Assembly: GCA_037045265.1 (NCBI GenBank)
Contig: JBAOHV010000012.1
Location: 62,001 to 126,000 of the forward strand
Length of the DNA stretch: 64,000 nt
Direction of reading: 5' to 3'
DNA from: JBAOHV01 sp037045265
GTDB taxonomy: Bacteria; Actinomycetota; Acidimicrobiia; Acidimicrobiales; Microtrichaceae
The notes below the pieces were generated by a model. That model did no database searches, had not been told where the DNA came from, and saw nothing but the letters and a program-made list of their open reading frames with translations. This document shows, one piece after another, positions 57,181-64,000 of the stretch. Numbering within the stretch: position 1 is the first letter of the stretch; every line of letters begins with the position of its first letter. The translations under genes and the position numbers were made by a program.

Positions 57181-58493
57181 ATGTCGAACTTCGTTGATGA
57201 GGCCGCCCTCTGTGTCAAGGCCGGTGACGGAGGTGCGGGATGCGTTTCCTTTAGGCGTGAGGCGCATACGCCCAAAGGTGGTCCCGATGGCGGCGACGGG
57301 GGCAGCGGTGGAAATGTCTGGCTTGTCGCTGATCGAAACGTGGCATCGTTGCTGGCATTTCGCGACCATCCTCATCGTCGAGCGGTGAGCGGCACGCACG
57401 GAAGCGGGCAAAAGCGTCACGGCTCATCCGGAAATGATCTTCTGGTGTATGTACCTGAAGGAACAATAGTCAAAGACCGCGAGGGGGAAACTCTCGCAGA
57501 TCTCGTTCACCAGGGCGATCGATGGCTTGCGGCTCGAGCAGGGGTTGGTGGCAAGGGAAACACCCGGTTCATGGGAAACCGGCGCCGCGCTCCTGGTTTT
57601 GCGGAGCAGGGAGAAGTTGGAGAAGAGCGGTGGGTGTGGCTTGAGCTGAAGCTGATGGCTGACGTTGCCCTCGTCGGGTTCCCTAACGTTGGCAAATCGA
57701 CATTGATTGCGTCGATGAGTGCAGCGAAGCCGAAGATCGCCGACTATCCGTTCACGACACTCGTGCCGAATCTCGGTGTTGTTCGAACCGATGACGGCTT
57801 TGAGATGGTGTTGGCCGACATCCCGGGGCTGATCGAGGGCGCTGCAGAGGGTCGTGGCCTTGGTCATCAGTTTCTTCGCCACATCGAACGGGCGCGAGTC
57901 CTGCTGCTGGTCTTGGATCTAGCACCACCGGACGGGGTGGGGGTGGAAGAACAGGAACGGGTTCTCCTCAACGAGCTAGAGCAGTATCAGCCCGACCTTC
58001 TCGAACGCGAACGAGTTCGGGTATTCACCCGAGCCGACTTGGTCTCTGCTGAGGATCTTCCTGACCTTGAAGGCTCGGTGGTCAGCGCTGTGACCGGCCA
58101 AGGTCTCGGTCCATTGGTCGGCGTTCTTCGCGGCGCGACTTGAACGAGCTCGCGCGGCGTTGCCGGACCCCGAAGCCTATGTGGTGCATACTCCCTCGCC
58201 CGAGGGGATCAACGTCGCCCGTGAACACGACGGCTCATACTCAGTGCATGGCAGAGATGCGCTGAGAGCAGTAGCGGTGAACGATCTCACCAACGCCGAA
58301 GCACTTGACTATGTGCATGAGCGTCTGCAGCGCGCTTGGGGTTGATCGTGCATTGGCGCGAGCGGGCGCCCGAACTGGCGATCAGGTGAGAATCGGTACG
58401 ATGAGTTTCGAGTATGAGGCTGCTGATGAGATCAATTTCGCGGATCAGTCGACTCGACGATCCGCCTCGAAGCGGAAGGGCTCGCGTGGCTGA
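57181..58493 (+). CDS. obgE: GTPase Obg/CgtA (two frameshifts near the C-terminus)
   Basis: Ribosome-assembly and stress GTPase. The Gly-rich Obg domain is FVDEAALCVKAGDGGAGCVS then FRREAHTPKGGPDGGDGGSG GN. The G domain has VALVGFPNVGKSTLIASMSA (G1), DYPFTTLVPNLGVV (G2), VLADIPGLIEGAAEGRGLGH (G3) and FTRADL (G4). Shifts near 58125 and 58340 lead into the actinobacterial OCT domain (SPEGINVAREHDGSYSVHGR, then ALARAGARTGDQVRIGTMSF). About 437 residues. ATG 57181 gives the family start. Third gene of the rplU-rpmA-obgE order, here separated by insertions. Confidence 0.9.
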
Positions 58494-58524
58494 GGTTCGC
58501 GTGGCTGAGGCTCGCGTACAGAGG
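58481..58524 (+). repeat. 15-bp tandem repeat at the obgE-proB junction
   Basis: CTCGCGTGGCTGAGG, TTCGCGTGGCTGAGG and a partial CTCGCGTACAGAGG follow one another. The first copy contains the obgE stop codon. Confidence 0.75.
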
Positions 58525-58571
58525 GTCCTGGCGGAAGGGCCGGGAACACAGATGACTGAGGTCAAGCAACC

Positions 58572-59305
58572 GTGAGGGTAGTGGTCAAGGTTGGAACCTC
58601 CTCGATCACCAACGAGGTAGGTGAGATCAACATCGAATCGATTCGCAAGATTTGTGGCGAGCTACTCGCTGCGAGAGCTGAGGGTCATGAGGTGGTACTC
58701 GTGACCTCAGGAGCGATCGCCGCAGGTCTGCCAGCGTTGGGTCTCGGCGGCGATGCCCGTCCGAAGGATGCCCAGACGCTCCAGGCTGTCTCAGCGGTGG
58801 GGCAGGGTCGATTGATTGCCACCTATAACCAGGTGCTTGCGGAACTCTCCGACCTCGTGGGTGGCCAGGTACTCATTGCGCCGCATGACTTCATGATTCG
58901 CGATCAGTACCTTCACGCTCGCGGCACGCTGGACCGCCTCCTTGAGCTGGGTGTGATTCCGATTGTCAACGAAAACGACGCGATTGCCGATGACGAGATT
59001 CGATTCGGTGACAATGATCGGATCGCTGCGTTGGTTGCCCAACTCATTGGAGCTGAGGTCCTAGTTCTGCTGACAGATGCTGATGGTCTACTCACTGCGG
59101 ACCCCCGTATTGACGCCACGGCATCGCTCATCGAGGACGTCCTTGAAATCGATCAGGAACTACTCGGCTTGGCTGGGGGATCAGGCACGGTGCGCGGCAG
59201 CGGTGGCATGGTGACCAAGCTCCAGGCTGCCAAAATTGCGGCCTGGACTGGTGTGCGGACAGTGATTGCAGCCTCTGAACGGACCAATGTTGTTCGTGAT
59301 TCCAA
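58572..59305 (+). CDS. proB: glutamate 5-kinase, truncated and joined in frame to gyrB
   Basis: First enzyme of proline synthesis. Residues 1-~245 are a good ProB kinase domain: RVVVKVGTSSITNEVG, EVVLVTSGAIAAGLPALGLG, RGTLDRLLELGVIPIVNEND, DNDRIAALVAQLIGAEVLVL, LTDADGLLTADPR and GTVRGSGGMVTKLQAAKIAA. After ASERTNVVRDS the translation turns into GyrB. The C-terminal end of the kinase and any PUA domain are missing. GTG 58572 is the start. The loss is most easily explained by a chimeric join rather than a real deletion. Confidence 0.85.
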
Positions 59306-59316
59306 CCTCCAGGGCG
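59296..59316. other. probable chimeric junction (right)
   Basis: Upstream of ~59305 the sequence is moderate-GC proB; downstream it is strongly GC-rich gyrB with almost only C/G at third codon positions. The frame is preserved by chance across the join. No mobile-element ends are visible. Confidence 0.75.
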
Positions 59317-60282
59317 AGGACATCCGCGAGGGCCTGACCGCCATCATCTCGGTCAAGCTCACCGACCCGCAGTTCGAGGGGCAGACCAAGGCCAAGCTCG
59401 GCAACGTCCCCATGCGGTCGCTGGTCGAACGGGCCACCAACGACAAGCTCTCCGAGTGGCTCGAGGAGCACCCCTCGGAGGCCAAGCGGATCCTCCAGAA
59501 GTCGGTGCAGGCGGCTCGGGCCCGTGAGGCGGCCCGCAACGCCCGCGAGGCGACCCGCCGCAAGTCCGCCCTCGACGGCGCCGGCCTGCCGGGCAAGCTC
59601 GCCGACTGCTCGTCCAAGGACCCACGCGAGTCCGAGCTGTACATCGTGGAGGGCAACTCGGCGGGCGGGTCGGCCAAGGACGCCCGCAACCCCGCCACCA
59701 TGGCGATCCTCCCCATCCGCGGCAAGATCCTCAACGTCGAGCGGGCCCGCCTCGACAAGATGCTCAAGAACACCGAGGTCCAGGCGCTGATCTCCGCCAT
59801 CGGCGGTGGCGTGGGCGACGAGTTCGACTACGACCGGATCCGGTACCACAAGGTCGTGCTGATGTGCCGACGCGGACGTCGACGGCAGCCACATCCGCAC
59901 GCTGCTGCTCACGTTCTTCTTCCGCCAGATGCGGCCGCTGATCGAGGGCGGGCACATCTACATCGCCCAGCCGCCGCTGTTCTCGACCGAGGTCGGCCGC
60001 AACAAGATCTACCTCAAGGACGACGCCGCCAAGGCCGCGTTCCTGGCCGAGCACCCGAACCACCGCAACGAGTTCCAGCGCCTGAAGGGCCTGGGCGAGA
60101 TGGACGCGGATGAGCTGTGGGCCACGACCATGGACCCCGCCCAGCGCACGCTGCTGCAGGTGTCGGTCGAGCACGCCGTCATCGCGGACGAGGTCTTCTC
60201 GATCCTGATGGGCGACGACGTGGAGAGCCGCAAGCACTTCATCCAGACCAACGCCAACGACGTCCGCTTCCTCGACATCTGA
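59306..60282 (+). CDS. gyrB: DNA gyrase subunit B, C-terminal part (frameshifted)
   Basis: From the transducer domain to the C-terminus, about 325 residues: NLQGEDIREGLTAIISVKLT, DPQFEGQTKAKLGN, then the TOPRIM domain with YIVEGNSAGGSAKDARN and PIRGKILNVERARLDKML. An extra C near 59864 breaks the frame at KVVLMC; removing it restores DADVDGSHIRTLLLTFFFRQ (catalytic metal acids) and the normal end QRLKGLGEMDADELWATTMD to ANDVRFLDI. The ATPase domain is missing, replaced by proB. gyrA follows 16 bases later. Confidence 0.9.
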
Positions 60283-60298
60283 CCCACCCAAGGCTTCC

Positions 60299-62893
60299 AT
60301 GAGCGACGACACCCCGCAGGACCCCACCCCACCGACCGACGGCGACCCCGCCGGTTCCGAACCCGGTGAGGACGCGGTCGCGGTGACCTTCGGCTCCATC
60401 GAGCCGATCGAGATCCAACAGGAGATGGAGCAGTCCTTCCTGGACTACGCCATGTCGGTCATCGTCTCGCGGGCGCTGCCCGACGCCCGGGACGGTCTCA
60501 AGCCGGTGCACCGCCGGATCCTGTGGGCCATGCACGAGGCCGGTCTGCGCCCGGACCGCAACCACAAGAAGTGCGCGACCGTGGTCGGCGACGTGCTCGG
60601 CAAGTACCACCCCCACGGCGACCAGTCGGTGTACGACGCCCTGGTCCGCATGGGTCAGGACTTCTCGCTGCGCCACCCGCTGATCGACCCTCACGGCAAC
60701 TTCGGCTCGCCGTCGGATCCGCCGGCCGCGTACCGCTACACCGAGTGCCGGCTGACCGCTCTGGCCATGCACATGCTCGCCGACATCGACGAGGACACCG
60801 TCGACTTCGTTCCGAACTTCGACGGATCGACCGAGGAGCCCACCGTCCTGCCCAGCCGGTTCCCCAACCTGCTGGTCAACGGCAGCCAGGGCATCGCGGT
60901 GGGCATGGCCACCAACATCCCGCCCCACAACCTGGGCGAGGTGATCGACGCCACCGTGCACCTGCTCGAGAACCCCGAGGCCACCTGCGACGACCTCATG
61001 GAGTTCGTCAAGGGCCCCGACTTCCCGACCGGCGCCCAGATCATGGGCCGTGCCGGCATCGTCTCCGCGGCGCGCACCGGGCGCGGCTCGATCAAGATGC
61101 GCGCCCGTGCCGAGATCGACGAGGGACCCCGCGGCGAGCGCATCGTCGTGACCGAGATCCCGTACCAGACCTCGGTCGAGACGATCGAGGAGAAGATCGC
61201 CGAGCTGGCCAACGCCCGGGTCATCGAGGGCGTCCGCGAGCTCCGCAACGAGAGCTCCAAGGGACGGCCCCGCCTGGTCATCGAGCTCAAGAAGGACGTT
61301 GCCGCCAACGTCCTGCTCAACAACCTCTACAAGCACACGCCCCTGCAGACCACCTTCGCCACCAACTTCGTGGCCCTGGTCGATGGCGTGCCCCGGACCC
61401 TCGACCTGCGCGCCGCCATCGCGCACTACATCGAGCACCAGGTCGAGGTCATCACCCGGCGGTCGCAGTTCCGCCTGGCCAAGGCCGAGCGTCGGGCCCA
61501 CATCGTCGAAGGATTCCTGCGCGCCCTCGACCTGATCGACGAGATCATCGCCGCCATCCGCGCCTCCGCCGACCGGGCGTCGGCCATCGCGGCGCTGATG
61601 GGCGACGCCTTCGCCTTCAGCGAGATCCAGGCCACCGAGATCGTCGACATGCGCCTGTCCACGCTGACCCGGCTGGGTCGCGAACGGCTGGAAGAGGAGA
61701 TGGCTCAGCTGCGGGCCACCATCGCCGAGCTCCAGGCGATCCTCTCCGACGACGGTCGCCTCCGCTCGGTCATCCGCGAGGAGATCGTCGCAATCCGCGA
61801 CGAGTTCGCCACCGATCGGCGCACCTCGCTCGAACACGACGACGGCGACCTCGAGATCGAGGACCTGATCGACGACGAAGAGGTCGTCGTGGTGATGACG
61901 GCGCGGGGCTACATCAAGAACGTCGCCGCGGACGTCTTCCGGACCCAGGCCCGGGGAGGTCGGGGTGTGGCGGGCGCCAAGCTCAAGGACGAGGACTACA
62001 TCACCGACCTCATCCACACCTCGGCGCACGCGTTCCTGCTGTTCTTCTCCAACCGGGGCAAGGTGTACCGCCTCAAGGCGCACCGGATCCCGCAACGGGA
62101 CCGCACCGCCCAGGGCCTGGCCATCGTCAACCTGCTGCGCCTGCAGCCCGACGAGAAGATCCAGACGATCATCGACACCCGCGACTACGAGTCGCACCGG
62201 TACCTGTTCTTCGTCACCGCCAACGGCGTGGTCAAGAAGACGCTGTTCAACGCCTACGACAGCTCCCGTCAGGACGGGCTGATCGCCATCAACCTGCGAG
62301 ACGGCGACGAGTTGGTCCGGGTGCTGCCGACCTCCGACGACGACCAGATCCTCGTCGTCTCCGAGGGCGGCCAGGGCATCCGCTTCTCCGAGACCGACGT
62401 GCGGCCGATGGGCCGCACCGCCAGCGGTGTGCGGGGCATGAAGCTGCGACCGGGTGACAAGGTGGTCGGCGCCGGGGCGATCGCCGAGGGCGTCCGACTG
62501 CTGACCATCACCGACGCGGGGTACGGCAAGCGCACCGACGTGGACCAGTTCAACACCCAGGGCCGCGGCGGCCAGGGGGTGCGGTCCCACAAGCTGCACG
62601 CCGACCGCGGGCGTGTCATCACCGGCCTGCTGGTGGCCGACGACGACCAGATCTTCCTCATCAACGACTCGGGCACGGTCATCCGCACCGCGGTCGACAC
62701 GATCTCGGTCCAGGGCCGGGACGCGACCGGGGTCCGGGTCATGAACCTCGACGACGACACCCGCGTCGCGGCGGTGGCCCGGGTGCTGGGCGGCGAGGAG
62801 GACGACGATGGCTCCGACGAGGCGGGCTCCGACGACGCAGGCTCTGACGGACGCGAGGCCGGGACCGACTCGGGCGGCGCCGACCCGGACTGA
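60299..62893 (+). CDS. gyrA: DNA gyrase subunit A
   Basis: An 864-residue intact subunit that breaks and rejoins DNA. The N-terminal helix is EIQQEMEQSFLDYAMSVIVS then RALPDARDGLKPVHRRILWA. The quinolone region is HPHGDQSVYDALVRMGQDFS, with Gln at the position of E. coli Ser83, and the catalytic Tyr is in PAAYRYTECRLTALAMHMLA. The C-terminal beta-pinwheel has a GyrA box variant (TQARGGRGVAGAKL) and an acidic Ser/Gly/Asp tail. It starts 16 bases after gyrB. Belongs to the GC-rich segment. Confidence 0.95.
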   Translation: MSDDTPQDPTPPTDGDPAGSEPGEDAVAVTFGSIEPIEIQQEMEQSFLDYAMSVIVSRALPDARDGLKPVHRRILWAMHEAGLRPDRNHKKCATVVGDVLGKYHPHGDQSVYDALVRMGQDFSLRHPLIDPHGNFGSPSDPPAAYRYTECRLTALAMHMLADIDEDTVDFVPNFDGSTEEPTVLPSRFPNLLVNGSQGIAVGMATNIPPHNLGEVIDATVHLLENPEATCDDLMEFVKGPDFPTGAQIMGRAGIVSAARTGRGSIKMRARAEIDEGPRGERIVVTEIPYQTSVETIEEKIAELANARVIEGVRELRNESSKGRPRLVIELKKDVAANVLLNNLYKHTPLQTTFATNFVALVDGVPRTLDLRAAIAHYIEHQVEVITRRSQFRLAKAERRAHIVEGFLRALDLIDEIIAAIRASADRASAIAALMGDAFAFSEIQATEIVDMRLSTLTRLGRERLEEEMAQLRATIAELQAILSDDGRLRSVIREEIVAIRDEFATDRRTSLEHDDGDLEIEDLIDDEEVVVVMTARGYIKNVAADVFRTQARGGRGVAGAKLKDEDYITDLIHTSAHAFLLFFSNRGKVYRLKAHRIPQRDRTAQGLAIVNLLRLQPDEKIQTIIDTRDYESHRYLFFVTANGVVKKTLFNAYDSSRQDGLIAINLRDGDELVRVLPTSDDDQILVVSEGGQGIRFSETDVRPMGRTASGVRGMKLRPGDKVVGAGAIAEGVRLLTITDAGYGKRTDVDQFNTQGRGGQGVRSHKLHADRGRVITGLLVADDDQIFLINDSGTVIRTAVDTISVQGRDATGVRVMNLDDDTRVAAVARVLGGEEDDDGSDEAGSDDAGSDGREAGTDSGGADPD

Positions 62894-62898
62894 ACGGG

Positions 62899-63189
62899 GT
62901 GCGGCGTCACCGCTCCTGGCGGCGGGCGTGGCGATCAGCGGTCGTGTGTGCGGTGGGGGTGCTGAGGGTCGGCGATGCCGCCGCCCGGCGCGCCCGGGCC
63001 GACGCGGTGGCGGACCTGAGCGCCCTGGCCCACGTGACGGGTGATCTCGAGGGAGCGACGGCGGTCGCCCACGCCAACGGCGCCGTCGTGACCGGGCACC
63101 GACGCACCGGTGCGGCCCGGGTGGTGACGATCGACCTCGACGGGGTCGTGGCCACCGCAGCGGCCCGGCCCGCCGGGTCCCCCCGGTGA
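62899..63189 (+). CDS. TadE/Rv3654c-like small membrane protein
   Basis: A 96-residue protein. A basic start (RRHRSWRRAWRSAVVCAVG) with a short hydrophobic stretch is followed by RRARADAVADLSALAHVTGD then AVAHANGAVVTGHRRTGAAR, a pattern of TadE/TadG and Rv3654c-type pilus-neighbourhood proteins (hydrophobic start, RAxxAADxxALA, then cxxAxxVAxxNGA). GTG 62899, five bases after gyrA. Function is unclear; family assignment is tentative. Confidence 0.5.
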   Translation: MRRHRSWRRAWRSAVVCAVGVLRVGDAAARRARADAVADLSALAHVTGDLEGATAVAHANGAVVTGHRRTGAARVVTIDLDGVVATAAARPAGSPR

Positions 63190-63241
63190 CCTCCGACCCG
63201 GCTCACCGATGCGCCGCACCGCTCGGGATAGGGTGACAGGC

Positions 63242-63772
63242 GTGAGCGACACCCGTCCGGCCGACCCTGTCGGCACGACCCGTGCCGTCCCGTCACCGCC
63301 GAGCGGACCCCCCGCTCGTCGACGGGCCGTCGAAGTGGAGTCCGACCCGACCCCCAACCGGGTGCTCGGCTATCGGCGCCAGCGCTTCGAGGCCAAGAAG
63401 GTCCGCCGTCTGGTGCGCCACATCGACCCCTGGTCGATGCTGAAGCTGGCCGTGCTGGTCTGCCTGTGCATGTGGCTCATCTCGATGATCGCCGTGGTGA
63501 TCCTGTGGACCGTCGCCCGCAGCTCCGGCACCGTCTCGAGTCTGGAGAAGTTCGTCAACTCGTCGTTGCAGCTGCAGGACTGGAAGCTCGACGGCGAGTT
63601 CCTGTTCCGTCAGTTCGGTCTGATCTCGCTGCTGTTCCACCTGGGTCTGGCCGCCGCGATCGTGGTGGCGACCCTGGTGTTCAACCTGATCAGCGACATC
63701 ATCGGTGGGGTCTGGGTCTCGGTGATCGAAGAGGAGACCGCTCGGCCGGTGCAGGAGTCGGGCCCTTCCTGA
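63242..63772 (+). CDS. DUF3566 transmembrane protein
   Basis: A 176-residue protein with a disordered Pro-rich start, then VRRLVRHIDPWSMLKLAVLV, a first helix (CLCMWLISMIAVVILWTVAR), an outer loop with SLEKFVNSSLQL and a second helix (LGLAAAIVVATLVFNLISDI IGG). DUF3566 proteins follow gyrA in most actinobacteria; function unknown. GTG 63242 avoids an unrelated upstream extension. Followed by tRNA-Ile, the conserved order. Confidence 0.88.
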   Translation: MSDTRPADPVGTTRAVPSPPSGPPARRRAVEVESDPTPNRVLGYRRQRFEAKKVRRLVRHIDPWSMLKLAVLVCLCMWLISMIAVVILWTVARSSGTVSSLEKFVNSSLQLQDWKLDGEFLFRQFGLISLLFHLGLAAAIVVATLVFNLISDIIGGVWVSVIEEETARPVQESGPS

Positions 63773-63896
63773 ACCGGGAGCGTCCTCCAGCGGGCCGTCG
63801 ATCGGGTCACCGCCGGGTCGAGGTGCGCGTCGTCGACCGGCGCGGGTACTGTGACCGGCCGGCCCGGGTGGTCAGCCATCCGGTCCGGGCCGTTCC

Positions 63897-63973
<77 letters not shown>

Positions 63974-64000
63974 TCCCGGCGGTCCCGTCGGGTCCCCGAG

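Noticed and set aside
60239..62599. A 786-codon open frame antisense to gyrA, and a 644-codon frame on the same strand as gyrA
   Set aside because: Both arise from the very high GC content and biased third positions of gyrA; neither resembles a known protein, and gyrA itself is complete.

Overview
The window reads as an actinobacterial chromosome, most likely class Acidimicrobiia (inferred). The evidence is the run tig-clpP-clpX-folC-ndk-mreBCD-mrdA-rodA-TIGR03960/TIGR03936-rne-rplU-rpmA-obgE-proB, the CYP142-like P450, an Arr enzyme, and many leaderless promoters with a TAnnnT -10 box 6-7 bases before the start codon.

The sequence is probably not one clean genome. The first ~600 bases hold a piece of an AapQ/BztB-type amino acid permease that stops abruptly. 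At ~59305 the proB reading frame switches in frame into gyrB, and a clearly GC-richer gyrB-gyrA-tadE-DUF3566-tRNA-Ile segment follows. Both look like chimeric joins. Between the joins most long genes, including essential ones (tig, clpX, ndk, mreB, rne, obgE), carry one or more single-base frameshifts, as expected for uncorrected indel errors. I therefore annotate such genes over their reconstructed span and give the approximate shift positions.

Layout. 0.7-4.2 kb: a MoaD/ThiS-like protein convergent with a large fusion of a histamine-N-methyltransferase-like domain, a second methyltransferase and a group II PLP decarboxylase, which is the most novel gene here. 4.5-7.2 kb: tRNA-Lys and tRNA-His, a fatty acid hydroxylase with a palindromic operator, tRNA-Arg, and an ECF sigma factor with a PAS-like/zinc-finger partner. 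7.5-13.1 kb: a minus-strand operon (wHTH regulator, CYP142-like P450, SRPBCC protein, sulfatase, questin-oxidase-like protein). 13.1-20.8 kb: truncated haemoglobin, a candidate structured RNA, a VapBC-like pair, a second ECF module, a VOC protein, an RHH-Doc pair and secreted proteins. 21-27.4 kb: an NSS transporter preceded by a 29-codon coupled ORF, TetR/Arr, GNAT, a GntR plus membrane protein pair, and a YcaQ-like winged-helix protein.

27.5-31.4 kb: a third ECF operon with a membrane Ig-like protein and a large secreted protein. 31.6-33.3 kb: a DedA gene between two copies of the 3' half of tRNA-Gly. 33.4-35.2 kb: PPOX protein, DUF4349 lipoprotein, tRNA-Pro with an 8-base anticodon loop. 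35.4-51.8 kb: conserved protein-quality-control, cell-shape and ribosome genes. 52-55.7 kb: a degraded secreted protein and a membrane GGDEF protein with a repetitive tail. 55.9-64 kb: a dNTPase-like HD protein, obgE, the proB/gyrB join, gyrA, a TadE-like protein, DUF3566 and tRNA-Ile.

The three ECF modules share one plan: the sigma gene overlaps the start of its partner gene. The two toxin-antitoxin pairs, the TetR/Arr pair and the GntR/membrane pair look self-regulated, with inverted repeats or repeated -10 elements at their promoters.
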